Positions 54,466-64,000 of a DNA stretch of 64,000 nucleotides are shown here, piece by piece. Source of the stretch: Hymenochaete sp. R1. Lineage: Eukaryota > Basidiomycota > Agaricomycetes > Hymenochaetales > Hymenochaetaceae. Where the stretch lies: positions 42,578 to 106,577 of the forward strand of contig JAFREE010000082.1 in assembly GCA_019400425.1 (NCBI GenBank), in the 5' to 3' direction. The notes beneath the pieces were generated by a model that had not been told where the DNA came from, did no database searches, and worked only from the letters and a program-made list of their open reading frames with translations. Position 1 is the stretch's first letter. Each line of letters begins with the position of its first letter. Both the position numbers and the translations under genes were made by a program.

Positions 54466-57400
54466 CTAGTCCTCCTCTCGGAACGGACCGTGTGCTACTT
54501 CGTAACCACTCTCCGCCTCTTCATCTGAAGCAAGGTCCATCTCGCTTGTCCTCCGTATGAGCTCTTCAAGTTCAGATAGACCTTCTTCGCGCCTCTCTTC
54601 GTCGAGTCTCGCGTTCGGGTCGACAGGGATGGTTGGATCCCAGTCGATCTGACGCCCCTTGTATCCACCATTGATATGAACGAAATTTATGAACTCCTTC
54701 CAGAGAGGGTCAAGAGCAAGAACGAACGGGTCGCCGACAACGACAAGTAGAGCCTGCGCACGAGTTACTGCCACTGTACAACGCCAAATACTGTTAAAGG
54801 AAATGAATTTAAGGACAACTAGGCACGAACCATTGAATCGCCTTGGGTTTGCTACAAACCCAAGTGTGTGTCGAAGGTCGTAGTTGATTTTATCCGGTGA
54901 GGACCTAACAGTCGACATGATTATCACAGGTCGTTCCTTCAAAGTCGCGAAATCAACAGTCAATACTCAATGGAAATGGGAGATGCTCGTACTTGTCCTT
55001 GGAATTCCTCTACGCTACCAACTTTAGTCTCCTTCGCAAACGAGCCAATGAGACTACGGATTCTCGTTACTTGACCTCTGTAAGGTGTAATAACGCCGAT
55101 GTCCTTCGGTTCTGGTTCAGACATTAGTCCAGAGATTGGTTACGGTAATCAATAAACACGCACCTAGACCGAGACGCTCTGTATCCAATAGACTCTTGAT
55201 GTAGTCTCTCACGGCGATGATCTCGTCCTTGTTGAAGTACGAAGGTGAGTGACGCTCCCGTTCATCCTGACCGCATATACCATGGAACACGATTGGGAAG
55301 TCCCTCTTTGCCAGGCCGTTCCAATTGCCGACGACGCGATGGGTCTTTTCGCGAGCTGCACATGGAACAAGTTCATCGCGATAGAATTTCGCATTCGGGA
55401 ACTCTAAGATTTTGGGGTGGGAACGGTAATTATTCGTCAACTTGACGATACTTCAAGACAACGAAGTGTCAATTAGCGTTAGGGGCCGTCTCGAATGAAT
55501 TTGGCCCACTTACGTCTTGTTCCTACCGATCTCCTCTTTGTACGCCTCAAAATTCATCAAACGCTCCAAAAAGCTCGTGCCAAGGCCAAGTTCGCGAGCG
55601 ATAGGCGAGCGCACGATGGGTCCCAGTTGCTTGATGTCACCAGATAAGATGACATTGGTTTGCCCATTGATCATCGTTCGAATAGGAATCATGATTTCGG
55701 GCTCCGTTGTCTGCCCCGCTTCGTCAATGAATATATGGCTGAAGTGGCCCGGCTCGACGCCGATTCCATAAAAGACCGACGCATTGCAACAAGTGCTTGC
55801 AACAACCTTGAAATTCTCGAGCTCAGAGCGAGGCGGACAGACGAAAACATCGTGACCATTGGTCCGAGTAAAGGGTAAAGCTCCGCGAGAAATGAGATTC
55901 TTGCCCCTCGAAGGAGCAACGAGGCGGATCAGCTTATCCTTCCCAAGGTCCGCCAAACGTTCAGTGAGAGTATCTGCCGCAGAATTGCTTGGCGCACAAG
56001 CTAGAACACGAGCGTTTGGATTCTTCCTCAGGACCTGCTTGATACTTTCAACGATAGTTACTGTCTTTCCGGTTCCTGGCCTATCTCAATATACATGAAT
56101 GCAGGAACTTGAAAGGGCGAGAGAAGGCACTTACGGGCCAAACACAATGAATGGATCACTACCAGGAGGCATGGCCACGATCGAAGCTACTGCTCTCTTT
56201 TGAGGCTCGTTCGACCGAATATCCTTATTGAAGGGCTGAATTTGAGCGACGGAGGCAGCAGAAAGGCAGAGCATGGCGGTACTTCGACTGGGAAACGACA
56301 CCCGATCGGTGAACTCAGCCCGTCCCAAAGCTTGATGCATTCTTCTGAATACAAGGCGGTTAAGCTGGAAATGCACTTCATACTTCTTCCCCGGAATGCC
56401 CTTGAACTTTTTATTGAAATGAAGAGACACGGAAGAATCTTTGATGTCGTGTACGAAGCCCTCAAATGGTTTGTCTTCGGAACCAGAGCCACGTACGAGC
56501 ATTGCATCACCTCGAAGAATACTTGGTCGCTTTTCAGCGAGTCCGGGCACTTGAAGTCTGAAGAGGATGGTTATCAGAAGCGGTATACAACTATTGATGA
56601 ACGGCACAAACAGGTGGAACGGACTGTGTACTCCTAGAGTGGTCTCGTCGATGTCGTATTCTGTGAGCTCCTGTCTAAACGAAAAATGTTAATAAAAGAC
56701 AAATAACTCATAATGAGGCGGCAGTACTCACTGTGCTCGTCCTTCTTCGACCCAGATCATCGCTTGGAAGTTGTAATTGTATGTCGCCGCGCTCAAATTT
56801 CCGCGCATATACTCCCCACGAATGAACGATATCTTCTCACGGATCGCCATGTCATCTCGTCCAAGGAGCTCCTCCAGGTCTCTTGGCACGGTGAACCAAG
56901 GAAGACTTCTCACCCAAGTAATTTCAGCTAGCAGCTGCGGCCGAACACCGAGATGGAAATTCGGGAAACGTCGGAAAGTCCGCTTCTTTCTCATGTGGAC
57001 ATGAGGTTCTGCAGCCTGGAGTGCAGTATACTCGTCGCGTGACCCGCCTGTGATACGAGCAGAGACAGGACGAGTGATTACGAATGTCTGTTTTCGCATC
57101 GAGATTTGTATCTCAAACGACATTTCCAATCGACATTCGTATCGCCCTCTCGCATCTTGGTTTGCATCCATAGTGATAGTGATATTGGTGCCGCTCGTTC
57201 GAGTGATTTGGCGTCGACGATTGGCATCCAGAACAGTGAAGCTTAAGAAGGGAGGCTGGAAGTCAGGTTTGATTCGTTCAAAACTGCGGAAGAGCGTACA
57301 CGTTGTCTCTTCCTTGTGCACTCAGCGTACAACGAGTCAGAACAATGGCTGCAGTGCCATTGTTTGTTATCCCGATCACTTCATTTGACACAACCGTATC

Positions 57401-57934
57401 GGTGCCGCCAAAATCGAGCACACCAAAATCGATAGCATCCTTGTCCATCTCAATCCCGTTTCTCGCGATTTCGGTTGCTACAACGGCACTTGTTGCAGCA
57501 TTTACTTGGAGTTGGCCTGTATGCCTCTGGCCGCGCACATGTTGGTCCCAACAAGGCTGAGGAACGAAAGTATTGCAGACCTGACATGGCAAGCAGCCTG
57601 CGGGTACGCTGATCTCCTGCGGCACGGGCTGTGGTACGGATGCAGCTGCTACCCTGCTCCGGTGCTTCTGACCGCGTGCATGCTGATTGTAGTCGATTAG
57701 AGACGTGCACTTGATGTTGCAAACCGTGCACTGTAAGACAGTATTCTTCGATTTCGAATGATGTTCCTTAACGTGCTTGTTAAGATTGTCCTTCGACATG
57801 TAGAACTTGGTGCATTGCTTGCATTGAAAGCGCGGGTGCGCAGCCGAAGTTTCGTGCTGCTCACGGGAGGTTACGCTTGCAAACGATTTTGTGCAAAATT
57901 TGCAGCGGTAGCTCGATCCAGTGCGAGTCACCAT
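54466..57934 (-). CDS. SDE3/MOV10-type SF1 RNA helicase with N-terminal zinc fingers
   Basis: Nine exons: 57934-57302, 57255-56732, 56674-56612, 56557-56135, 56080-55514, 55450-55164, 55111-54993, 54936-54831, 54773-54466; 1009 residues. Four C2H2-type fingers occupy about residues 10-145: [40 protein letters not shown], each with two His at finger spacing. A beta-rich MOV10-like domain ends in [17 protein letters not shown]. The helicase motifs follow: GPPGTGKT (about 547-554, restored by splicing GGCC|GCCA), DEAGQ (667-671), [32 protein letters not shown] and VAVTRAQ. The end is acidic. The family (plant SDE3, animal MOV10/Armitage) unwinds RNA in silencing and mRNA turnover; a role in RNA interference in this fungus is inferred. 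Confidence 0.93.
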
Positions 57935-59918
57935 GGCGTCGATAAAGAGAAGGAAAAGAGAAAGGAGGGTAGGTGACTGAGAGTCAGTGAGAGGGAAAGG
58001 ATACTGAGACTGAGAGTGCCGAGGACCCCGTCGCGTTTTTAAAGCGAGAAGGATGAGCTAGATTAGGAAGAAGGGACTCGTATTAGAAAGTCATTTACAA
58101 CAGACTCGCCTCGAGGACACGACGAGCAGAGCATCCTACCCCAGAATAACGGCCTGCACGGGCCTCGTTGCGATAGAAGCCGTGCCCGTGTCTTTGGGTT
58201 CAAGGACGGGCGTCTAAGTTGTTACTGGCGTTTATCGAAACCCTATCGCGCACTTGTAGAACGGAATATGTGGAGGATGGGATGCTTGTACGGGTCACCG
58301 TAGCGGTCGAAGAATCCCCGCACCGAAGCACTCGACAGCGAGACGTGTCTTCTAGAGACGATCAAAACGTGGACGTTCAAGAATCAAGTACTAGTACTGA
58401 AGCAGACAGGAGGTCCAACTTGAAGAGGTCTTCAAGTTTCGCTTCCGTCGTCAAACTTACAAAAGCGAGCAATGCCGATCTGTCCCTTGTCCTTTCCTCG
58501 CTTTCATAAGAACAATATGTTTACAATGTAGCTCTACTTTCTTATCAACTGAACCCCTTAGAAAAAGAGACAACTAATTTTTTTTCTAAAAAGTAAAAAA
58601 AAAAAAGTTGAAGAATCTGAGACAAGCACAACACAACGAGGAGTGGGATCCCGCCCGAAATGGAATTCGTTGGCAAGCAAACAGGGGTAAACTAAGTTAC
58701 TGACGGAAGCAACTCCAGACGGTGTCTCGAAATCACATACTATACCAAAGCTTCTTACTTTCAATACTGTCCTGTACGATGCCTCGTTGCGTGATCACCA
58801 GTCTGGAAACAGAAGCAAGCGCAACACACCGGACCTTCAGCTGACATAGTTGAGTAGAATATATTGATGGCCCGGCATCTCTCCGCAATCAGGAGACGCT
58901 TGACTTACACATTTATGTGGCGTTTCCGATCATTTTATCCAGAGGTTCGCATTCACTCGGAACAACGTTCGTACGCACACGCCTGAGCAGAGCCTTGTCA
59001 AATGTCGAGGGCGGCGTTCGCGGGACGCATGCTGCCCTGCAGGCAAGCCGATTCTTCCCAATGCAATATCGCAATCGGCATCCCCCTCTCTGGTCTTTTC
59101 GTGAGAGCGGGGACCAGGGAATTTGTCAAGGTTAGAGGAGGACTGGACCTCGGACTGAATAAGAAGACGTGGGAGTCGAAGGCGTTGACTGCGGCCTTAT
59201 TTGCCAACAACATGTGTGAACGTGCGCTGAGCGTGTGTGGCGCCGAGAATGACACCTTAAAGTACCAGTGGTAGAAGTGGTCGACTGAAGCGCAGGAGAG
59301 AGAAGATTGTATCGACATATAGGACGACGACCTCCGTCATACCGAGCCTGAGCAGCGAGGCCAGGAGCTCTGTCAGTCCTGCACGTCTGCTGATTTCACT
59401 TGCCCAGATTTCCAGACGGCCAATTGACGATTTATCCGAGCCTTCATAGGGACAGGAGTTGTCAGCAGCCTACTAATATTAATACAGTCGGATTCGGCCG
59501 TGCAAACAGACTGCGAGCGAGCGAAAAAGCATCCCCCCTGTGAGCGAGCTAAAGAGAGAGGGAAACAGTCCGCATCACCGTTCGTCTGGGTTCTTCCCAA
59601 GCGCCCACCTCCTCTTCGTCAAACGACTTCGTTTCGCCACCACCGTCGCGTCCGTCCGCTTTCGCTTCCGATCCCGGTGTTGTCGACGACAAAGGTCCTT
59701 ACTCCGGATTTACTGCTTCTGGCGCGACTCGACGACTCAGCCGAGCGACGCAGCCAACTCCCTATAATTTTTTTTTTTGCTTCCTCTCCTCGAACGAACT
59801 TCCTCTCGCCGCGGCGAACCCGCGCGTCGTCCGTACACTGCGTATCCTTCCACAGCAATAAGCAATATTCTCTTTGGAACCCGACCCGGAACGCATAAAC
59901 CCAAGGACGATCTGCGCG
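57935..59918. other. 2-kb divergent intergenic region
   Basis: It separates the helicase and the Gln/Pro-rich gene. A plus-strand frame at 58219-58509 (96 codons, ending in a Ser/Lys-rich tract) is the most protein-like piece but has no support beyond length. A T8...A12 low-complexity patch lies near 58578-58608. The last 350 bases are C/T-rich with a T12-13 tract near 59768, typical of a promoter. Confidence 0.45.
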
Positions 59919-61601
59919 ATGACCGGCGCCGTCTCAACAGTCGACTCCTGGCGCGACTTTTCCTCCACTTTTGCTTTCCAACAAGCCATCGCGGGTGTCT
60001 ATGGCGTCGACTTTCGCACTCCAGAGCCTACAGCGCAGAGCCGCCGTGCCCTTCGTATGCTTGGCGCCGTGAACGAGCTGGAGCCAGGTTTGCTGAAGCA
60101 GAGCGCGAATGCATTTGATTGGGATGTCTGTCACTATGTGCGTCCCCAGACCTCTTCGCAGCTTTTGCTTCACCCCATACCCCTTCACGTTTTCTATGCC
60201 ATCGGACTTGTTGTCCGAATGGTAGTTCAATGCTTGAAGTGTATAGTGATTCGGGAAGCTGATACTGATGATCTTCATCTATCCTTGCGTCATGAATGGA
60301 TAGCTTAGCAACACACCCATGCGGTCAAAGAACTTTCGGCCTAGAAACAACAGCAATGCGTCATGTGCCTACGGAGGGGAGGACTCGGAAAACTCTTCGA
60401 CGCCTCGAGCTGATGCCGACACCGACATTGAACCCGTTCCGGAATCAGATTCAGAGCTCAATACGGATCACGATTTCCTCTCCGACGTCGAACTCGATCT
60501 TGGCGCCTATGCTCGCCGCCATCCCCCGTCAATCTCAGCGTCGTTATCCCAAGGTTCCGTCTATGACGCTCAAGGATCCCCACCCGTTTCCAATGTCTTC
60601 TACCCAGCCACTCAGGCATTGCCTCAACAAGGATCGCGTAAAAGAGCACCTTCAGCACCATCCGCTGTCTCGTACATCCACGCCCCTACTGCGCAGACGC
60701 CGAACGCCACGTCGATGGCGGCGACGTCATCGAATGTCAACCAGAGCTCTTTCGGGTTCTCTCAAAGTCAACACTATGGTGCCTTCCCACAACCAGCTGC
60801 TCTGCGGCCGTCGTATGCACGTCGGGTTCCAGCGACTGGTCCAGCGAGCGAATCAGGGTTACCCATGTCTCTTCCCACTCTTGGTGTAGCAATCCCATCT
60901 CGCCCTTCTCGAAGTGAGCCCGATACAGCTGTTCCGACGGACAATGGGGTGCGTGCAGGGTACAGCGTCGGACCGTACGGATATCGATACCCAGTCCACC
61001 CACCCTACCCCACTCATTCCCAGTCCCAATCCCAATCGCAGACGCCCGTTCCGTCAGCCAGGCAACAGTTTCTTCAATCTCAGCAATCCGATCAAACGTC
61101 CGTCCCAGAACTCGAGCATGCGCCTACTTTGGTGGCTGCACATCCTCAAGCGCAGCAGCAGGTGCTTAACGTGGGGTATGCAGACTCGCAGCGATGGCCA
61201 TCGGTCCCTGGTCCGGGCCCAGGTGCAGGGATGGGTCAAATGTCTAATATGAATAACGGAGGATGGGGTGAATCGAGTGAAGTGGGTATGGATGTAGACT
61301 TGGGTGGCTGGGGACGCGTTTCAGATCCCTTGCCGGGTATGCAGATGGAGATGCAACAGCCTGCGATACTACCCCAGCAACAACAGATGCAGAAACAATT
61401 CGGATTGCCGTATGGACAACAGATGGATGATAAATTTGGACAAGGAATGGTAAGCTACGAACAACAACAGCTGGGATTTTATGGATCTGCACCTCTACCA
61501 ACGACAATGCCAAAGTGAGTATGGATCACATACCTTTAAGATTGTACCTCATTGACGGGCTTTTCAGTTATGAGTTCGGCAGTTGGCGAGGTGGTATGTA
61601 A
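59919..61601 (+). CDS. unrecognised Gln/Pro/Ser-rich protein with short conserved-looking N-terminus
   Basis: Proposed exons 59919-60137, 60331-61514 and 61568-61601 give 478 residues. The first 73 residues are ordered-looking (FAFQQAIAGVYGVDF, LRMLGAVNELEPGLLK, ANAFDWDVCHY); the rest is disordered, rich in Ser, Pro, Gln and Met, with acidic patches (DSELNTDHDFLSDVELD) and poly-Gln near the end, closing with YEFGSWRGGM. The first intron (192 nt, GTGCGT...TCAAAG) is chosen only because it keeps the frame; the second part could instead be its own gene from the ATG at 60319. The last junction is firm (AA|GTGAGT to TTTTCAG). Layout resembles transcriptional coregulators or RNA-binding scaffolds, but no domain is recognised. 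Confidence 0.6.
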
Positions 61602-61927
61602 GTTAGGAGAATCAAGTATCAAATCTTTTCTATGTACCAGTACCATGTAACATTCGAAACCGTGTAACACTGTCAACCAAGTGCCCCACTACAACTGTGT
61701 ATCGGTGTATGAAAACTCGTCATTTTGTCTGATTCCGAAGTTAGTCCGAAATCAACGGACTTTATAATGTTACTTCCATTTGAGGAAAAATGGGAGTGCC
61801 GATCGCCTTGCGCGTCATCACCGTTTCAAACCATCATAGCGCTTTCTCATGCGATAATAGTGAGAGTTGACCTTGACCACGCAGCAAAAGCAAACATCCT
61901 TTTCAATTTCCAATCACAACCATCACC
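61602..61927. other. short intergenic region
   Basis: 326 bases between two co-directional genes; 3' UTR and promoter. A short frame starting at 61725 has no support. Confidence 0.6.
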
Positions 61928-63397
61928 ATGGTCGACATTCTCATCGTTGGTGCAACAGGTAATGTTGAAAAAGTCAGAAGAGGTTGGTTGTTGCTGACAT
62001 TGTTTTGATATAGGATACTCTGGCAAGCTCATTGTTCGCTACCTCGCTGTCCATAGGGAGGCCGCATCATTCTCCTTAGGTCTGGCAGGGAGGTCACCAG
62101 CGAAATTAAAAGACCTCATCTCGAACATCGGTCTTCCCTCCTCCACAGAGACTTTCAATGTCGACTCGCGAGACGACTCTTCATGCGAGGAGCTTTTACG
62201 AGTCGCACGACCCCGCGTCGTCATCTCCGCAGTGGGCCCTTACATCCTCTACGGCATGCCCATCGCGCGCGCCTGCGCGACTGCGGGAATCGCCTACCTC
62301 GACATCACCGGCGAGACCCAGTTCACGTATAACATGATCAACGAACTCGACTATCTCGCCACGAAGACGCATGCGGTCCTCATCCCTGGCTGCGGCTTCG
62401 ACTCTGTCCCCTCCGACGTCATCGCTTTCCTCTCTGCGCGTACACTTACCCAATCCCTTCCTCAGGACTTACTCGCATCACACTCAGATGCGGACGTGGG
62501 TGTTAAAGAATCGCATACGATGTTCCGCTTGGTCTATGCGGGACCTTCAGGTGGTACCCTCGTTTCGTCCATTTCCATCCTTGGTGCACCTCGCAAGTTC
62601 CTCGACTATCCCGACATTTTGAGCCCGGTTCCGGCACCACGAGACCACCAAAAGATGGTTTATTCATTCCCGAAAGCGGCTCGCAGCAATGCAGTCGGCT
62701 CGCCGTACCTCCTCGCGGTGGCGAACATTCCAATTGTCCAGAGGACACGTGGGTTGTTCACCTTGCAAGCACTCAAGGGCGATAGTCGAGATGCAAACGA
62801 GGGTGAGGTCGCGCCTGTCTATGCACGAAACTATTCCTACTCGGAGTCAGCAGTCTCTTCGAACCGAATAACTGCGTTCTTGTTTGGAATCACTTTTGTG
62901 CTGGGAAATGCAGCGCTCTTGCTCTTCCCGCCTCTTCGGTGGCTAATTGCGCGCATTGGATTCAAGTCTGGTGAAGGGCCGTCTGATGAGTGAGTGAAGT
63001 GTTGTTGTGATATTGAGCTTGTACTGACGACTGCGATTAGAGTTCTGGAGAAAGGCTACGTGAAGGCTCGTAATGTGAGCGTGTCTAGCGCTATTCCTGG
63101 AAGGAATAGACCCATAGTCGTTGAGAGTACGATGAGTGGAAAGGGCGACCCTTATGCATTGACAGCCAGTAAGTCACAACAACCTGAATATTGCATTATC
63201 ATTTGAAATAGCTTCTTTTTTTCAAAGTTCTCGCAGTAGAGACAGGCCTCGCTCTTCTTGGACCAAGAGAATCGCTTCCACCACTCGCGCAAGTCGGTGG
63301 CGTACTGACCCCTATGACGGCACTTGGAACAAAGCTTATCCGACGCTTATCAGCCACAGGGAGGTTCGAGTTCGAGAGTGCCTTACAGGAAGAGTAA
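61928..63397 (+). CDS. saccharopine-dehydrogenase-like oxidoreductase (SCCPDH family)
   Basis: Four exons (61928-61958, 62014-62989, 63041-63168, 63228-63397) give 434 residues. The N-terminal NAD(P)-binding motif is split by intron 1: DILIVGATG|YSGKLIVRYL. Then come AGRSPAKLKDL, VVISAVGPYILYG, TAGIAYLDITGETQF and PGCGFDSVPSD, the standard order of SCCPDH-like proteins. A hydrophobic segment near residue 320-345 (ITAFLFGITFVLGNAALLLF) is also usual for the family and suggests a membrane or lipid-droplet association. The C-terminus contains GGVLTPMTALGTKLIRRL. Members are related to bacterial trans-acting enoyl reductases; the reaction in fungi is not established, so lysine metabolism should not be assumed. 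It converges with the transporter gene at the edge. Confidence 0.9.
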
Positions 63398-63543
63398 TGT
63401 CAAGGTCGCTGCAGGGATGACGAAACACGTTTCCTCCTTTTACCCTTCTTCACTGATTGCATTGGCCCGCCTGCTCATACCTAGATTCTCGTATTTGTAC
63501 GTGTACTTCTACATATCACAATAATGGAACCACATTTTACTCG

Positions 63544-63905
63544 TCATTCACTATGGCGCGGAATTTGTCTATTTTTCACCATACCAATCAATCCTACTAC
63601 GATCTGATCAAGTGCTTCACGACTTTCCCAGATGGGAAGTATGATGCAGCAAAAGCCCGCAAAGAAAGACCAGATCTATCGCATACATCCCATCAGATAC
63701 GACATTCACGAAGAACAAGGGGGACGAACCATGTCGACTACCAGCCAACCCGTAAGGAATCCCGGAGAAAACACGTACGAGCTCGCAGCAAGAGGGATGG
63801 GGACGAGAACGGCGATGATAAGTATGATAGCAGTCGACGTCCAAAACGCGTAGCGCACGCTGGCGAAGGTGATATGGACGGGTTGTGTTAGGCTTGAGTG
63901 TTGAT
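63544..63905 (-). CDS. 3' end of a DUR3-like urea/polyamine transporter (5' part outside window)
   Basis: Two minus-strand exons are read: about 63905-63731 and 63675-63544 (stop TGA). The first ends VRYAFWTSTAIILIIAVLVP, then a loop and GFLTGWLVVDM; the second reads IWSFFAGFCCIILPIWESRE and ends in NRQIPRHSE. Two hydrophobic helices joined by a short loop with FSPGFLTGW, then LPIWESR and a short hydrophilic tail, is the end of fungal Dur3 (sodium:solute symporter family), which takes up urea and polyamines. No long open frame marks it because of the intron (GTTCGT...GATAG) and an in-frame stop just upstream of the first exon. The window starts (on this strand) with GTAGGT, so the preceding intron may begin exactly at base 64000. 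The acceptor could be 63905 or 63892. Confidence 0.72.
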
Positions 63906-64000
63906 CTCAAGCCGGAGGTTGGTTTTGCTTCGTCACGCAGTATGAATCTGAACGGGTGTTCGATTGCACTATACGAACGAAATACAAAATAAAAACCTAC

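Noticed and set aside
58219..58509. A small 96-residue protein gene.
   Set aside because: No start context, motif or neighbour supports it; it remains only a note in the intergenic entry.

Overview
The window is nuclear DNA of a basidiomycete fungus, most likely an Agaricomycete. The evidence is dense, short (about 45-70 nt) GT-AG introns that split most genes into many small exons, and the gene content: a MEF2-type MADS-box factor, Zn2Cys6 and bHLH factors, S28 and prolyl peptidases, a GH3 beta-glucosidase, a Kre9/Knh-type GPI protein and a Hua1-like protein. I assembled 22 gene models by hand from splice signals, reading frame and family motifs; two are cut by the window edges.

Layout, left to right. 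1-3.1 kb: the 3' end of an unrecognised gene, then an intronless F-box gene. 3.1-8.15 kb: a 5-kb stretch without a supported gene, leading into a seven-exon MADS-box gene (8156-11270, +). 13.1-17.3 kb, minus strand: a BTB protein and two tandem small secreted/membrane proteins with Gly/Tyr-rich tails. 18.4-26.8 kb, plus strand: a Hua1-like protein, a ferritin-like Rds1-type protein, two tandem aldo-keto reductases and a secreted prolyl aminopeptidase. 27.5-29.5 kb, minus: a secreted S28 peptidase, convergent with the prolyl aminopeptidase and divergent from a TPR-J co-chaperone (29995-31980, +). 32.8-36.4 kb, plus: a 16-exon secreted GH3 beta-glucosidase. 37.1-41.6 kb, minus: a 1273-residue Zn2Cys6 regulator. 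41.6-46 kb: gene-poor, with a 657-bp non-autonomous DNA transposon bearing about 53-bp inverted repeats (PIF/Harbinger-like ends). 46-49.5 kb: a GPI-anchored Kre9/Knh-type protein (-) and a bHLH factor (+), divergent. 49.75-57.9 kb, minus: a Baeyer-Villiger-type flavin monooxygenase, a cytidine deaminase and a zinc-finger SDE3/MOV10-type RNA helicase. 59.9-64 kb: a Gln/Pro/Ser-rich protein (+), a saccharopine-dehydrogenase-like oxidoreductase (+) and, hidden on the minus strand at the right edge, the last exons of a DUR3-like urea transporter.

Functional themes: secreted nutrition (two proline-directed peptidases side by side, a beta-glucosidase, a urea transporter), cell surface and wall (GPI protein, small membrane proteins), regulation (MADS, Zn2Cys6, bHLH, BTB, F-box) and RNA/nucleotide metabolism (MOV10-like helicase, cytidine deaminase). 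I found no tRNA, rRNA, CRISPR array or virus-like gene, and no clearly new multi-gene system. All splice sites are inferred by eye; frame is continuous across every junction reported.
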